64,000 nt of DNA from Cladocopium goreaui (taxonomy: Eukaryota; Sar; Dinophyceae; Suessiales; Symbiodiniaceae), in assembly GCA_947184155.2 (NCBI GenBank), contig CAMXCT020000278.1, forward strand, positions 179,949-243,948. The letters are read 5' to 3'. Shown here in pieces: positions 1 through 13,200 of the stretch (positions are counted from its first letter, which is position 1; each line of letters opens with the position of its first letter). Made by a program: the position numbers and the translations under genes. The notes under the pieces were generated by a model that was not told where the DNA came from, searched no databases, and saw only the letters and a list, made by a program, of their open reading frames with translations.

Positions 1-987
1 AAAGAAGAAGTGACCAAATGCTTCTACAGTCAGTCAGCCTTTATGTACGACATTGGTGATCGTGAAGAAGGAGGACAGTACTTAGTGAATGGCGTCGAAG
101 TCAACCCAATTAGCCGAGGTATGAAGAATCGTCATGAGCTTGATATGCTGATTGAACGTGCGGCTGAGGAATCCCCGCCTGTTTTGCCGACCATTGAGGA
201 GCTGAACGCTTGGAACCCCAAAGATCATGATGCATATATGGAATGGCTTACTGAAGAAAGAAAACACTATGGAGACAACTGGAATTTCAGGTACATCCAA
301 CCATTCACACATGGCCACAACATCGGTACACTTCAACTTGCTCGCATCAATGGAGAAGAATATCTTGGATATGGATGGAGTAATGTGCATCGATATGGCG
401 AGAATGAGTGGATGGGCAACAAGTGGGAAAATCCGCAATGGATAGTCGAATTGTCGAAAAGATTCAATGCAGCGCTACGCCACTCCGTGGGTTGCGTCAA
501 GGACAATCGAAATCACCGTGGACTACCATGCGATGAAGCAGGTTGGGTCAATGTCGAGTCGATCTTGAAGTACGACGACATTTGGAGAGACCAACATACA
601 TTGGCTGGAACGGCCCGCGTTAACTACCCAGTGCTTGTTGAGAGGTGGAACAATTTCCAGAGAGTGATCTTCACTGAGTACAAGCAAACGAAAAGAATCC
701 GAGCTCAAGTGCTAGGACTCAAGGTCACAAAAGGTGAATTGGAATACGTCATGAACAACTTCAATGATGGATTGACCTCGAGACTTGAACGACAAACACT
801 GAGGTTGGAGATCGGCACGGCAGATCGAGAGATTTGGCTATGGCCGGTGGCAATCCGTGCCCCTATGGCACATTCAAGAGTTCAAGGCGGTGTGCAGCGT
901 GCACATCGAAGACAAGAAGACTTCCTATCAGATGAACCCCGGAGTCGGATACACTCTTGGAGGAGGATTTCACTGCACCACTTTTGA
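1..987 (+). CDS. Tpt1/KptA-like RNA 2'-phosphotransferase, N-terminal half (5' partial)
   Basis: The frame is open from base 1, so the start lies upstream, and no intron is needed. Seen: LSKRF...LRHSVG at about 451-495, DEAGWVNVESILK at about 532-570, and IRAPMAHSR at 853-879. These match, in order, three conserved blocks of the Tpt1/KptA family: the LSK..LRH block, the D..GWV.V..L block, and the IRA.QGHS block that helps bind NAD and the RNA 2'-phosphate. The family transfers the 2'-phosphate left by tRNA ligation to NAD+, and some members act as ADP-ribosyltransferases. About 140 residues of unrecognised sequence precede the domain. After the third block this frame runs through unrelated sequence to a stop at 985-987, while the rest of the domain continues in the +1 frame (next entry). 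The gene is either a pseudogene, a programmed frameshift or a sequence error. The family call is confident; activity is not. Confidence 0.65.
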   Translation, partial: KEEVTKCFYSQSAFMYDIGDREEGGQYLVNGVEVNPISRGMKNRHELDMLIERAAEESPPVLPTIEELNAWNPKDHDAYMEWLTEERKHYGDNWNFRYIQPFTHGHNIGTLQLARINGEEYLGYGWSNVHRYGENEWMGNKWENPQWIVELSKRFNAALRHSVGCVKDNRNHRGLPCDEAGWVNVESILKYDDIWRDQHTLAGTARVNYPVLVERWNNFQRVIFTEYKQTKRIRAQVLGLKVTKGELEYVMNNFNDGLTSRLERQTLRLEIGTADREIWLWPVAIRAPMAHSRVQGGVQRAHRRQEDFLSDEPRSRIHSWRRISLHHF

Positions 988-3136
988 CAACATCGCTCAA
1001 ATCTTCAGAGAAGGACTACGTCCCGGAGGAGGAGGCGACCGCATCAATACGTTCTTCGTGCCATTCGCACCGTGGGACGTGCGAAGTCAGACGGTGCTGA
1101 GGTTCAGAAAGATTGAACAAACTGATCTTGTCTACATCTACATCACGTACGATTCCATCGCCAAGTTCTCCCCTCGATTATCAGCAGACGGACACATTTT
1201 GGTCCAAGAAACAATTCCATTCGAATCATTCGATGCAGTTTGGTACTACGATTGGAAGGAAAAGGACTACTACCGTCTCATGATCACAAAGGGGAAAGAT
1301 CAACTTGTACTTTCGGTGCAAGGAGCAAGGAGGGTGGCCACCATTGAACGATTTGACAAACTCATTGGGAACATTGTGCCTGATGAATCATCACCCGATC
1401 TGAATGAACTTCGAAAGCTTGTCGATATCAAGACCGGTCACATCAGTCATGCTCACAGATTGTTCCCTGGACATCCGGATTGGAATGATGCAATATCATT
1501 GTTAGCAGTCACTCATCATCCCAGCAAGGAGGACCATCGACTATGCCCCGCATGTCTGATGGAGACCCCTGCACCACTATCGATTTGTGTGATGTGCAAA
1601 GGATTTTTGGTCAGTCATGGATGGAGGAAGCGAATCAAGATCACCGTGGCTACTGTACCAAGTGCCGAATCACGTCCTCGAGAAGAAGATCTCAAAGACC
1701 ATGTCAAGAAAGCATGGGAAGAAGTGAAGATCGATTTGACAGGTGAAGATGATGACGACGAACTGATGCAAGATGATGATGACGTCACCATGAAGAGTCC
1801 AGAACAAGAACCTCAACCAGAAGAAGAAAATGATGATCAAGCCTCGAAGAAGGGCGACATCAATGATGAGAGAAGAGACTTCAGAGAGCAAGATGAGGTC
1901 GATAAATTTCTCAATGAGGAAGGAAAACAAACTGATGAGAACAACGATGAAGAAATAGAGGTCGATGAAATCAACATCGAGGAGTACGAGGCTGGAGAAG
2001 CTCATGATGCAGTGATTGAGTACCCCAAGTGGATGAAGAGGATTGAGTTTGGATCGAAGGTCCTACCAATCGAGCCTTGTACAATTGGAGATGCTCAGCC
2101 GGAGCTCATCAAAATCCTCCTGTTACAGATTGGGTTACATATCGTCAGGATCTACAGACTATTCCAACGGAACTTCTGTGGAGACATCGAGACGGCATGG
2201 AAACACTTTCAACAGAACCGAAAATTCAGGATGGACTTGGATTCAAGAGTACCATACCTAGGTGAGGATGAAAATAGTGAACTCATCGAACCAACTGCAC
2301 AACAGATGAAAGAGCTCTACCAAGAAATCGGCCGACCACAACAAAAGGACGACATCGGGGAAGAGGGATTCGTCAATGCGTACTATGGGGCAGTGGTACT
2401 TAAACGACTTCTCGTATACACCCTTGAATGCGGTTACACATATGAAGACTTGCAAAATATCTTCTTCGATGAAGAGATGGAGAAACTGTCAAAGCGTGAC
2501 TCAACAAGGGATGAGATGAGAAAGACCACAGCCGCACGCGAAGCCCTTGACCGACAAGATGTCCTGGTCAGAAGAATCATTGCAGGTGCATACAGAGTGA
2601 ATGCTGTTTATTTCTTCAGGAACGTCGACTTTCAAGACACGATCACACTGAACCCAGTTGACATTGTGTGTGCTCTTCGACCTCCACTTCGAAGAATTTC
2701 AGTTTTGCATCTGATCCTTCAAAATGGCCGACAATTGCCACGACCTCTACTCCAGAAGCTGTATGATGCAATCAATGACTACAACCACATCAAGCAACGG
2801 GATGATCAACGACCAAGATGGGGCATCCACATGTCAGAAGCTCACATACTTGCGATTGCTGATACCCCGATTCCTGCCGATCGTGAACGCGCTAACCCGG
2901 CCGCTGGCAAATCGAAAGCAGCCCCGAAGGCAGCACCAGCACTGGGCAGAGTGTCAAAAGCGAAAGCATCATCATCAGCAACATGGAGAACCGTCGAAGC
3001 CGCTCCTCCGCCAAAACAAGCTCCAGTAACCCCGCCACAGAAAGGTGGAAAAGACCAAGGGAAAGGTGGAAGATCTTATTCACACCGTGGTGGCGACTGG
3101 AACCAACATGGATACTATGGATGGGGATATAGATGA
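857..3136 (+). CDS. Tpt1/KptA-like protein, C-terminal half with zinc ribbon, acidic linker and Gly-rich tail
   Basis: This is the +1-frame continuation of the preceding ORF, about 730 residues to TGA at 3134-3136, with no intron. The nominal start is not a real start. From about 945, GFHCTTFDNIAQIF and EGLRPGG match the YHGT...A..I..GL block of Tpt1/KptA, and DLVYIYI with GHILVQETIPFE match its last two strands. A likely zinc ribbon follows at about 1540-1610 (CPAC then, 10 residues later, CVMC). Next come an Asp/Glu-rich stretch (about 1735-2000), a mostly helical region, and a basic Ala/Pro/Gly tail ending in Gly/Tyr-rich repeats that resembles an RGG RNA-binding tail. The lack of introns contrasts with every other gene here and suggests retroposition or an element-borne gene. 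I infer an RNA-processing or ADP-ribosyl transfer role. Confidence 0.65.
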   Translation: MPLWHIQEFKAVCSVHIEDKKTSYQMNPGVGYTLGGGFHCTTFDNIAQIFREGLRPGGGGDRINTFFVPFAPWDVRSQTVLRFRKIEQTDLVYIYITYDSIAKFSPRLSADGHILVQETIPFESFDAVWYYDWKEKDYYRLMITKGKDQLVLSVQGARRVATIERFDKLIGNIVPDESSPDLNELRKLVDIKTGHISHAHRLFPGHPDWNDAISLLAVTHHPSKEDHRLCPACLMETPAPLSICVMCKGFLVSHGWRKRIKITVATVPSAESRPREEDLKDHVKKAWEEVKIDLTGEDDDDELMQDDDDVTMKSPEQEPQPEEENDDQASKKGDINDERRDFREQDEVDKFLNEEGKQTDENNDEEIEVDEINIEEYEAGEAHDAVIEYPKWMKRIEFGSKVLPIEPCTIGDAQPELIKILLLQIGLHIVRIYRLFQRNFCGDIETAWKHFQQNRKFRMDLDSRVPYLGEDENSELIEPTAQQMKELYQEIGRPQQKDDIGEEGFVNAYYGAVVLKRLLVYTLECGYTYEDLQNIFFDEEMEKLSKRDSTRDEMRKTTAAREALDRQDVLVRRIIAGAYRVNAVYFFRNVDFQDTITLNPVDIVCALRPPLRRISVLHLILQNGRQLPRPLLQKLYDAINDYNHIKQRDDQRPRWGIHMSEAHILAIADTPIPADRERANPAAGKSKAAPKAAPALGRVSKAKASSSATWRTVEAAPPPKQAPVTPPQKGGKDQGKGGRSYSHRGGDWNQHGYYGWGYR

Positions 3137-4500
3137 TAAATCGATATGACCTCTGCATAGGTCCTGATTGAACCTGGCGAAGCGAGGCAGCGATCATTGC
3201 TCGAGATTTACCTCTACTTCATTTCGAATGATTTCTGAGAGGACTCTGAGCCGGCTAATTTAGAACCACATTTTTTTGAACATCATTGCACGAGACGCTG
3301 AGTTTCTACAGCGGTCTACATCTCAACCGACGAAGGAACGGGAAGGTAAACTTCTAGTTCCATAGTCATCTTTGTGTTTCGATTTTTAATTCGCATGCTT
3401 GAGTGGGATTCCATGCTGGCTACGCCACATCGGATGAACCTCAATGCTGTACACCGACTACGTCGTGTCAGCATGCACGTGAACAGAACCTTTTTTTTGG
3501 TAGAGATCGTAGCAAGCCGCCATGTAGATTTGAAGTTCTGAACGGACTTTAGCTCTCCATAATTCAATAAATGAACAGCTGCAGATATACTGGAACGATT
3601 TAAGGGACACTCCTTTGCGCGTGGCCGACAAAGTTGGCCATGCGTGGGGGGTGCGAATGGGATGTAGGCTACGGAATCAAACACACTCCCATGTAAGATA
3701 GCCCTTAATCATCCACGGCCAGGGGATGCATATATGTGCTCCTTTGGCTCAAGACGCTGCTAGTTCCGCAGAAAAGGAAGCAATGCCGAAACCGTTGTTC
3801 GTTCGTCATCACTGGTGAGGGAAATCAACAACCTTCTATAACAGCCAAGAACATATAATCGGGGAGATAACCTCCGATTCACAATATATTTAATATATAT
3901 AATATATAATATATATATAATATATATATATAATATATATAATATATAATATATATAATATATAATATATATAATATATTATATATATAATATATATAAT
4001 ATATATAATATATATAATATATATAATATATATAATATATATAATATATATAATATATAATATATATATATAATATATATAATATATATAATATATATAA
4101 TATATATAATATATATAATATATATAATATGTATATAATATATATATATATATATAATATAATATAATATATATAATATAATATATATATATATATATTG
4201 TCATGATCCTGCCTATGCTTGCCATGGGTGGCCCTCAGGTCGTGGTGCTGCTGATCACGCCTTTGCTTTTCGTCCTCATCGCATTGGCCTTCTCCTGAGC
4301 GGTATCAAGCAATGAATTTTGGGCTGCCCAGTCCAGACCCGGTGTGGGATTGGACCATATTGGGCCTATGTATCCGTGAAACTTGGATGGTTTAGGACCC
4401 ATTTTCTGGGCCCATAGGCATTTGCAATGAAGCCAGGTTCAGAGGTGCGCAGGATCTCATGTTTTCTAGCTGGTTTGGTTTAAAACCTTTTGAAATCTTG
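3137..4500. other. Intergenic, no gene seen
   Basis: No convincing exon. A long AT microsatellite occupies 3888-4198. The flanks have stops in all frames on both strands apart from short chance ORFs. Confidence 0.5.
3888..4198. repeat. AT-rich microsatellite (TATAATA type)
   Basis: About 310 bp made only of A and T in irregular TATAATA and TA repeats, apart from one G. An apparent Tyr/Ile ORF on the minus strand is a by-product. Confidence 0.95.
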
Positions 4501-4529
4501 CAATTCAATCTGATACTATCATGATTTAA

Positions 4530-6308
4530 AATCTCAAGGAGGGACCTGAAGCTAAGTGATCAATCAAAAGCTGAGGCGCGGATTCTGCTTTTCCGCCACT
4601 TCATGGAACCTTTCTGGATCAGGCTCCAGGGCCTTTGTCAGAGCAGTTCTCGGAATTAGTGCCCTGCTGAATAGACTTGTTGCCCGAGAGCAACAAGAAT
4701 CAGAAAGGGTAGCCCATGTGACCCAAGTGCAACATGTTCCGTCCAAAGATCCATGCTATGCTGCTATGCTGCTATGCCACAAGGACAGGATTTTCAAGTG
4801 GGTATGTGTTATGGGTCAGTTCACCCCAATAACATACTATAAATTTAGTTACTATAGCTGGATCCCACCTAGATATGGTATAAGCTGGTATAATTAACTA
4901 TATTATATGGTGTATCCTTATGTATAACTTATATTAAAACATAGGTTTTGATCCATCCCCAAGTCAATCGTTACATGCAGCCCCTGAGGCGTCTTTGGCT
5001 CTGCGAAGAGATCTTGAAGCCCTGGGCCAGTCGCCAAGCTTGCGAAAGTCATGAAGCACAAGTCCAAGATCTCAAGTACCAGTACCATCAAGTACCAGTA
5101 GATACCAGTAGTGTTTGACGTGTCAAGATTTCTCCGTGTGAGATCTTGTAACCAATCTTTGCCTTCCCTCGCTTTCCTCAAGAAGTGCAGCACATTGTTG
5201 GCCTTGCGAAACAGGTCATGGGTGACGTGGCAGCAGTCTCTATCACTTCACTCTTCTTGTCCATTCAGGACGTTTGGAAGTGAGGAAGAGTGAGCTGTTT
5301 GCAATCACAGCCTCCATGGATTGTGCTTGATTCATGTCTTGAAGTTGCAACATCACAGAGTAAATATGCAGTGCCGGAAGGAACCCTCTACAGACTTTGT
5401 GTTCCTATGCGTTCGCCTTGCCATGCCGCTATAAACTCAGTTGGGAATCATTCTTTGGTGCGGATTCTCTGTTAGGTGGGTTCCTTTTGTTTGCCAATGC
5501 TTGCGTCATACAGAGGCCACTTTGCTTGGCTCTGTAAGGGGTAGCCAGAGGATCAGCCCAAAAAAAGTGTTTTTTTCGTCATTGATTTGACATCACCGAC
5601 ATTTCCACAGCACCGGAGGAAACAGCGTTTCTGAGGCCCTTTGGTTTCTTGGCCTGCCTTGGGCAGGGAGTGGCAGCTGCTCGGTGCAGTTAAGATCAGT
5701 TCAGATGTTACTGATTTTCCTCTCGCCTGCGTCTATCTTGGTGGAAAAAATCAGGCCCAGGAATCCAGGAACCCATGGAACTTGGTCGTGTTTAACATGT
5801 TTAACTGTTTAACCACCCAATCCTTAGGGGTACCCAAGTTTGACCCATCCGCATCCAACTCCAAGCATCCACTGTCAGTGCTGGGGCTTGAGATGGTGCA
5901 CTCCAGCACTACGGCCTCAAAGCGTAGGGACCCCAGGAGCCCGGGCATATCCGGGCATCCCAACTGGAGTTCGCGAAAATTCAGGGTTACAGACTCAGAC
6001 AAAATGCATTGATTTGTTTCAAAAAAAGATAGTAATTAGATGATATTAGATGTAATTAGCACAAATCCTCTTAAAGTGTGAGGCTTCACAAGACATTGTT
6101 CCTGCCTCCATTTACGTTTTCCAAACAAATTCAAGACATGCGAACATGTTTTCCAATGATTTCCTCTTTCCTCAAAGCTATTAGCAACGGTCTGTCTCAA
6201 CACCGCGACTCCACCGATGAGCGTCAGCCAAGGCAGGAACCAACAAGAGCCGAGAAGCAGAGAATGCTGAACGTTTGGCAGCTAAGAAATGACGGCCGTA
6301 TTGTTTGA
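4530..6308 (+). CDS. Unrecognised multi-exon gene (exon cluster)
   Basis: Coding-like exons in order. About 4536-4664 contains RILLFRHFMEPFWIRLQG. About 4980-5042, after TGCAG, contains EASLALRRDLEALGQSPSL. About 5150-5280 contains QEVQHIVGLAKQVMGDVAAV and ends at a GTGAGG donor. About 5608-5690, after TTCCACAG, contains EETAFLRPFGFLACLGQG. About 6177-6308, after CTCAAAG, is a polar Arg/Gln-rich segment with AEKQRMLNVWQLRNDGRIV and a TGA stop, probably the terminal exon. I do not recognise the protein. Start and intron ends are uncertain, and the first exon also reads plausibly on the minus strand. Confidence 0.35.
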
Positions 6309-6618
6309 GAAGATTGTTTTTTGTATGGTTTGATGGGTGGCATTCATGGCACTTTGTCACAGGTTTTGATTGTCTCCACCGTCTTCAAAAGGGGGCTTAC
6401 AGTAAGTAACACTGGTCGTTGTTTACCATTGCATACCATTGCAACATATAACGTGTCGTTGTTGAAACATCTCAGATTACCAACGGCTTCCAATGTACTG
6501 GGCTGTTGCTTTAGTTTGCTTCCATAGAATTATCTTTGCGTTGCCTGCGTCAGTTTTCTTGACTTTGAATCAGCCTTGCCTGGAATAAACATATCCATGC
6601 ACCTCACCCATGTAAACT

Positions 6619-6720
6619 CTGGTTGGTGGTTTCAATCATTTTTTATTTTCCATAATGTATGGGATAATCCTTCCCATTGACTAATAAATATTTTTCAGAG
6701 GGGTTGAAACCACCAACCAG
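6619..6720 (+). mobile_element. Family B hairpin element, copy 1
   Basis: About 102 bp with perfect 14-bp terminal inverted repeats, CTGGTTGGTGGTTT and its complement, and an internal TTTTTCAGAGGGGTTGAAAC block shared with copies at 37734 and 59295. It is flanked by AACT on both sides, a possible target-site duplication. It lies downstream of the 4.5-6.3 kb gene. Confidence 0.8.
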
Positions 6721-7236
6721 AACTACATGCACCATCATGCACCCACAGAAAGTGTGACATGTTTTTTTACCCAAGATGTTTGCATGTTTGAGATTGTTTG
6801 AGCACATCACCATTTTTGCTATTTCTATGGGTACATTGAGCCATCAGCCAAGGCCTAGCCTCTGAGACAGGCTCAGCGACACCATTGCTGACTGCTTGGG
6901 CGGCCCAGGGACCGCAAGTTAAACTGTTGATTGTCAAGTTGATTGTGTTTCTTGTTGTATGACTAAGGCAATCTTGGGAGTAGTATGTTTGTGGTCACTC
7001 GTCAATTTGCATGCTTTGAATGGCAAGAATGTGTTCCCTCTCTTTCCGTCACAGTTTTGGTCTCCACATGGTGCGTTCGACCTTCCACTTCTGCAAATAC
7101 TGAATACTGATACTCGATTGAAATGATCATACTCATAATTCATCGTGACATAATCATGAACAAGAGAAAAAAATCCGAACAAATTTTGTTTCAGTGCAGC
7201 TTTGGCAGAGGTCAAACTTGCACAATTTGTACTTGG

Positions 7237-10200
7237 ATGTCATACTAGTCTGTGTCCCAAACAGTAATAGCTCCCTATGCATCGGACGTCGAACCCCTTT
7301 CACTTGAGGCCTTCAAAGCTGCTTGGAAGTCACTTCGATGGGAGCAAGGTCCCTCTTTGGGCTGTAGATGGCTGTAGGCGTTGGATGTTCAAAAAGTTGC
7401 GCAGACCAGCAGGGGCAACTATGGTATGGATGCAACACGTTTGACGGAAAACATCCTGCACTCTTCAGTGTCGATGATTCCTGTTTCTTTCAATTCGGGA
7501 TGTCCAAGAAAAACCATCAGAACGTCTCCAACCTCCCTTTTCACTGGTTAAATCATGTTAAATCTCCAATTTCCACAATGCCCCCTTTCTGCACTTGTTT
7601 GCCTACCAAGAGATCCCAACTCTTCCAGAGGCTCTCCTGCTCGCTGGAGTGGAACATGGCTGTGGACTTTGGCCACAATCTCAGTCGTGTCGATTTTCTG
7701 GGGCTGCAGATGTAAGGAGATCATTGCAAAGTTTAGTGAAAAATGTTTTATGTGTTGCAAGGCTCCCATGGTTCCAATTGTTTCCATCTTCAGCGTTTTG
7801 GGATGTTTTGGGTGCAAGAACCAGCATCCTTCAGCGCCAGGTTTGGCGTGAGCTTTGCGTCTGGCTCTTCTGGTTCACCATCTTTTGGCAGACGCAAACT
7901 CAGCAAGACACTGGACGGTTCATTCAAAACGGCACCGGGGTGAACTAAAAAATGGGTTAATTCCATGTAGTTACATATAACTGTCCCAAAACCACAGGCT
8001 GCATTTTCATTTTTCGGATATCATTATATTATGTATCATATATCATCATGTTCACCATGAAAATAGCCTCAAATTGGGATGTATGATGATCTATGCCTCA
8101 TTTTGAAACAAACCCGTAACTGGACCCGCTTGGCGCAGCGCACCATATTTTGGTGCCTTCAGGCTGGGGCCCCACGAGCCACCATCTGTTCATAGCTTGG
8201 CGGACTTGAACACCGTGCTGCATCAAGAGGTGACTACAGCACATTGCTGTTGCTCCAGATCATCCAGATCCACGAAAACCTTTCAATATGTTAACATGAT
8301 GTTGTGGGGTGTTCTTCTCAGATGTAAATGTTGTTTTCCGTGGTTTTCCATCATGTAGTGGTTGGGGCGTGATGTGTGCAGCGGATGTTGTAGTGGTTTT
8401 CCATTACATGATTTCGTTTGAGTCAGAAGTTATCCACGGTGCGACGCATAGTTTCTGAAGCCCTAGCACAAAACAAACCTCTTGATACAATGCAAAAGGC
8501 CCTGAGAAGAAACTGAACAAGGCCCAACATAGTACATTACAGATGTTGGCCTGCCAACTAGAATGGATAGCTTAGATAGCAATAGATCGTTCAAACATGC
8601 TCGGACAGAAACATGCATCATCAACGTAAAAAGGCTCATAAGTGGTATTTATCAGCGGATTTAATCATGGCGATCTTCCCAAAAACTCATTGGATGCGAG
8701 GTGCCTAGAATCAACAAGTTGCTGATGGAGAATGTGCCTCGTGCCATTGGTCACTTGGAGGATACATTGAATTTCATCCAAAGTGTTCTTTCCCCAAGGT
8801 ACAAAAGGGTACCAAAGATCATTGAGATAGGTTTGTGTGAAAATGAGAATATCCCCACTTCCGATGGATTATCATCATGCTCCCCATTCAGTGGCCATTT
8901 GTGAAATAAAGGGCCCCAAGTTCAGGGGCACCGGCTTGGTACACCAAGGTGACTGCGATGCATTACTGGCGCAACGCCCCAGCGTCAAGGACCGATTTCC
9001 GAAGGTTGCATTGGAATGCATGCACGAATCGTTTGAAATCGTGTGAAATGATTTGCATTTGAAATCGTTTGAAATCACTTGTCATTTGAGATCATTTAAG
9101 TCTTTGAGATCCAAGCCTGATACAAGCAGAAAGCAGAGTCTTTGCCAGTGCTGAATGAGCCTCTGGTGGGAGTTTTGTCGAAGAAAGCGTGCACTTCCCA
9201 CTCACCATTCGCAGCACATCTAGACTCTAGACAAACCATGCAAACCCAAGTTTTTTTTTGCACAATGAACATAATGAACAGGGGTGGGTCCAGTGCTTTA
9301 GAATGTTTTAGAAGTTTCATGCGCTTCAGCGTGCCAACCCTGCCAACAGGATCACTGCAATGAAGTTCCGATGGCACCCTTGGATGCCCTTCGTCTCATG
9401 AATGACCAACAAAGACGTGCATTTGTCCGTTGAACAATCAGTATACGTAGAGGGTCATGTGCATACATCAATGAAAAACGAATAAAAACGATATACCAAA
9501 CCAACCCCATTTTCAGAATCATATGATCAAACAATTGATAACTGTCCATGATTTCTTATGTTGTTTTAAGAATTGAAGTATCATAATATATCATAATATA
9601 TCATAATATATCATAATATAATTATATCATAATTATCCCATGATATGATTTATATCATATTTATATCAATTATATCCCATTGTAATCACCAAGCAATATT
9701 TATATCAATTATATCCCCTTCGATTTTTTTGGGTGCACGATCCCATGGAATATAGAAAGGTGAACCCATTGGACCATTGCAGTGTTCGCCATGTTCAAAG
9801 GCCAATAAATTGATGTTCACTTTTTAGCTTTGTTTTATTTATTGAAATTTCATAGCCAATAAACAATCATAGTGATGTGTATTTCAATTGTTTTTTTTTT
9901 TTTTACATATATGTTCACTATGATTGAAATTTATGTTGAAGAGTTTGAAGTGAAAATCCATTGGAATACATTAATCATCATTAATCATCATTAGTCATCA
10001 TTAATCATCATTAATCATCATTAATCATCATTAATCATCGTTAATCATCATTAATCATCATTAATCATCATTAATCATCATTAATCATCATTAATCATCA
10101 TTAATCATCATTAATCATCATTAACCATCATTAATCATCATTAACCAACCCAACTGGATGTTTTCATCACTTGACCCCTCCAGTTTCTGGCCATAAAAAA

Positions 10201-13200
10201 CCGGCTGAGTGAGGTGTCGCCGGTGGGGCTCTCGGCGCGTGTGGTCTTCATCGATGGCCTCTCTACGCTTCGCATCAAGAAGCTTCGGGTGCGGCATGGT
10301 GCGGCGGTGCGGTTTTTTCCGAATTGAAGAAATTGTTGTTAAATCATAGTTGGTACACTAGGGTCTTATATAGATTTTATATATAAGAAATTATAAGATC
10401 CCAGGGTTTAAGGCTGGTTACATTGATGTTTTGGAAATCAATGCCTTGAAAACTACCATTTTGGCGGTTTCAATCCTGAGAAAGAATGAATTGAATGAGA
10501 AAGGCATGCAAGTCGTTTCTAGGTTCCTGCTTGTTTTGTTGCAGCAATTGGGGACTCTAAGTTGCAAGGAAAGTTGGTTTCCATTCGTTCTCAATCAGGT
10601 CATGCCGGAGAAGAATCACAACAGCGACGATGAGCGCTCTGCGCAACGTGTGGAATCCTAGGATTGGAGGGTAAATTGGGGGTGATATGGGTATGGGTCA
10701 ATACCTATAGATACAATTTTTAGTGGGATGAACATCCATTTACCAGCTATTTTGGGGTTCACTAGGTACCAGGGTTTTGACCCATCCCCATATGATGAAT
10801 TATGATGAGCAGGAGTCATTTGATGCAAGATGCAGGACGAGATTGCCCCTGCTTTGGAAAGAGCAGGGTCACTCTCCTGTGTGTTCATCGTGAAAATGCA
10901 GGGTCACAAAGACTGAGACAGGATAATGAACCGGCCTTGTTTTACATTGTTTGACAAATTCCCAAGTCTCAGGCTTGTTGTTCTTGGGAACCTCTTATTT
11001 TTTCCGGAGAAAAATATTGTGGGTGAAGTCTGCAATTTTGAGGACTTTTTCGGAATTTCAAAGGATGACTTTTTCAGCATCGGTTGCTGAGGCTGGGCCA
11101 TTGACATTCAAGGTCAATTCTCGGATCTCAACGTTTTTGCCAGAGCCAGCCAGGCTGGGAGTATCAGTTGAGGCCCCCCAAGGGGCCTGGTTGGATTTTT
11201 CGTATCAGCTGGGATGACTGGCTCAGGGCATGGACCAGCTCTTGAACGCTTACATTTGCTGTTGGCACCTCAGGTTGTGGACAGGATCAGAGATGGCAAG
11301 GGGAAAGATGTGCAACCGCCTTCCATGTGCAGTTGAATTCTTCCGCAGGGAATTCATGCGTATTTTTCCAGCGGAGTTGGAACTGGCAATGGCTGCATGT
11401 GTATTCTTCCATCACCACGTGACGTTTGAGATCAGATAATGTCGTTGGTCTTCAGCCTTTTGCTTCGCCAGTCAAGCAGCAGCAAAGAAACAACTCAGCC
11501 CGGCTTGAATTGCAATGTCTCATGTCCTGGTCATGTGTTGCTTTGCATCAGCATGCATCAGCTTTGCTGGCATGCTGCCAAGATTCAAGTTATCTTATTT
11601 GAAGCGTCGACCAAAATTTCAAATATCCCTAGGAACAAAATTGGAATCTGACAAGTCCTTTCTCGAGCTGTCAGAACTGTGACATTTAGACAGTTCATTT
11701 CAACAATTCGATATAGTGATCCGAAGCCATCCGAAGCCACAAGGCCACAATCCCTACCACGTGGGTTTGCAGCTCTCAGTGCTTTGTTTCGACCTCAGCC
11801 CTTGGTCCATTTGAATGGGTCGATTTGCGAGCTGCACCATTGGAGGTTACGGCATGTTGTGGGTTCATGTCTGAAGTGCTGGACAACCTGAAATCAAACA
11901 AGTCACGAAAAGATACATAAAGATACCCTCCTGTAAACTAACATAGATGTGGAAAATCACCATGTTTTATAGGTAAATCATCGCTAGCTACTTTCCACAT
12001 CTATGTTAGTTTAACAGTTTACCCAAGGGTATGTGCCAGTTATGGTGACACGTGGTGGTCAGAAGCTACTGCTTTCCAAGGCTCTGACCCCGAGGGTTTC
12101 TCGGGCAATGTTACTGTGACAAGCTTAGACATGGCTGTGGCCCAGGACGCCCAGGGCACCGAACAGATTTTGCTCAGGTCATGTTTTTAACCAACCAATT
12201 TCAGATATTCATGGGATTTCATGGGTACCGTACCTCACTTTGACCCATGTTTTTTGAAGCGTTTTGTACCAAGATGTGAGAACATGAAAGATATGAATCC
12301 TTTGGATTTTTTTCGCGAGGAAGCGCACGAGTTTCGAGCTGTGAAGTTCCCACCAATGTCAACAACAATTCCTCGATTGATGGCAGTTTGTGCGGGCTTA
12401 TTTTGGATGTGTTTGGTCACATGCAGAAACACAAAAGCATGGTGACAAAGGTAGATGACTTCCACATCGACCAAGTGAGCCTGAACACCAGATGGCAACT
12501 TGAAATGTCCGGAGACAAAGACAGGGATGTTGGCCGATTTCACTGCTGATGCCTATTTACAGTATCAGCGGATGTTCATTTTCAAAATATGGGTAAATGA
12601 TAAATGTGGCGGTCTTGTCAAGTAAGCTAAGCAGGGTCTTGCAAACTCAGACCTAGACATTTCATGACATGTCGGATCTATTCAAATCTGTGGAACTTGC
12701 AAAGCCTGCATGTGTCATTGAATGTGTTTTGTAAATTGTGCTTGTTGACCCATTTTTCTGCTGCACCTGACTTGGGGATGCGTCAAAACTTACTATTCCC
12801 AAATTTGGGGGAATAAACATCCATTGACCAGCTATTTTGGGGTACCTAGGGTGCCACGGTTTTGACTCATAGCCACTTGGCACTACCACAGCTTGAAAGA
12901 TGCAGCACTGTCATTTTCAGGTCGGGCGCTGCTGAACAAAGCATGTCCCAGGCTGAGATTCTGCAGAGATTGTGACCATGCCCAGCTGTAGCAAAACCTG
13001 AAACTTAGCTGTTCCATCCTGCACTTCACGATGGATTCCATGTTCTTGTAGATTTAGCTCTGAAAAGGGGGATGGATCAAAATCAAAAGCTATCACAAGA
13101 TATTCGCTGCCAACGAACATCCATTTTGCCACATAAAAAAGTACCAGGGTTTTGACAATTTGACCCCTAGCCATACAAATGTACATCATAGAAATGTAAC

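Noticed and set aside
3741-3755. CCTTTGGCTCAAG, like the 3' end of the dinoflagellate spliced leader (also TTTTGGCTCAA at 59632)
   Set aside because: Only 11 bases match; the rest of the 22-base leader does not.
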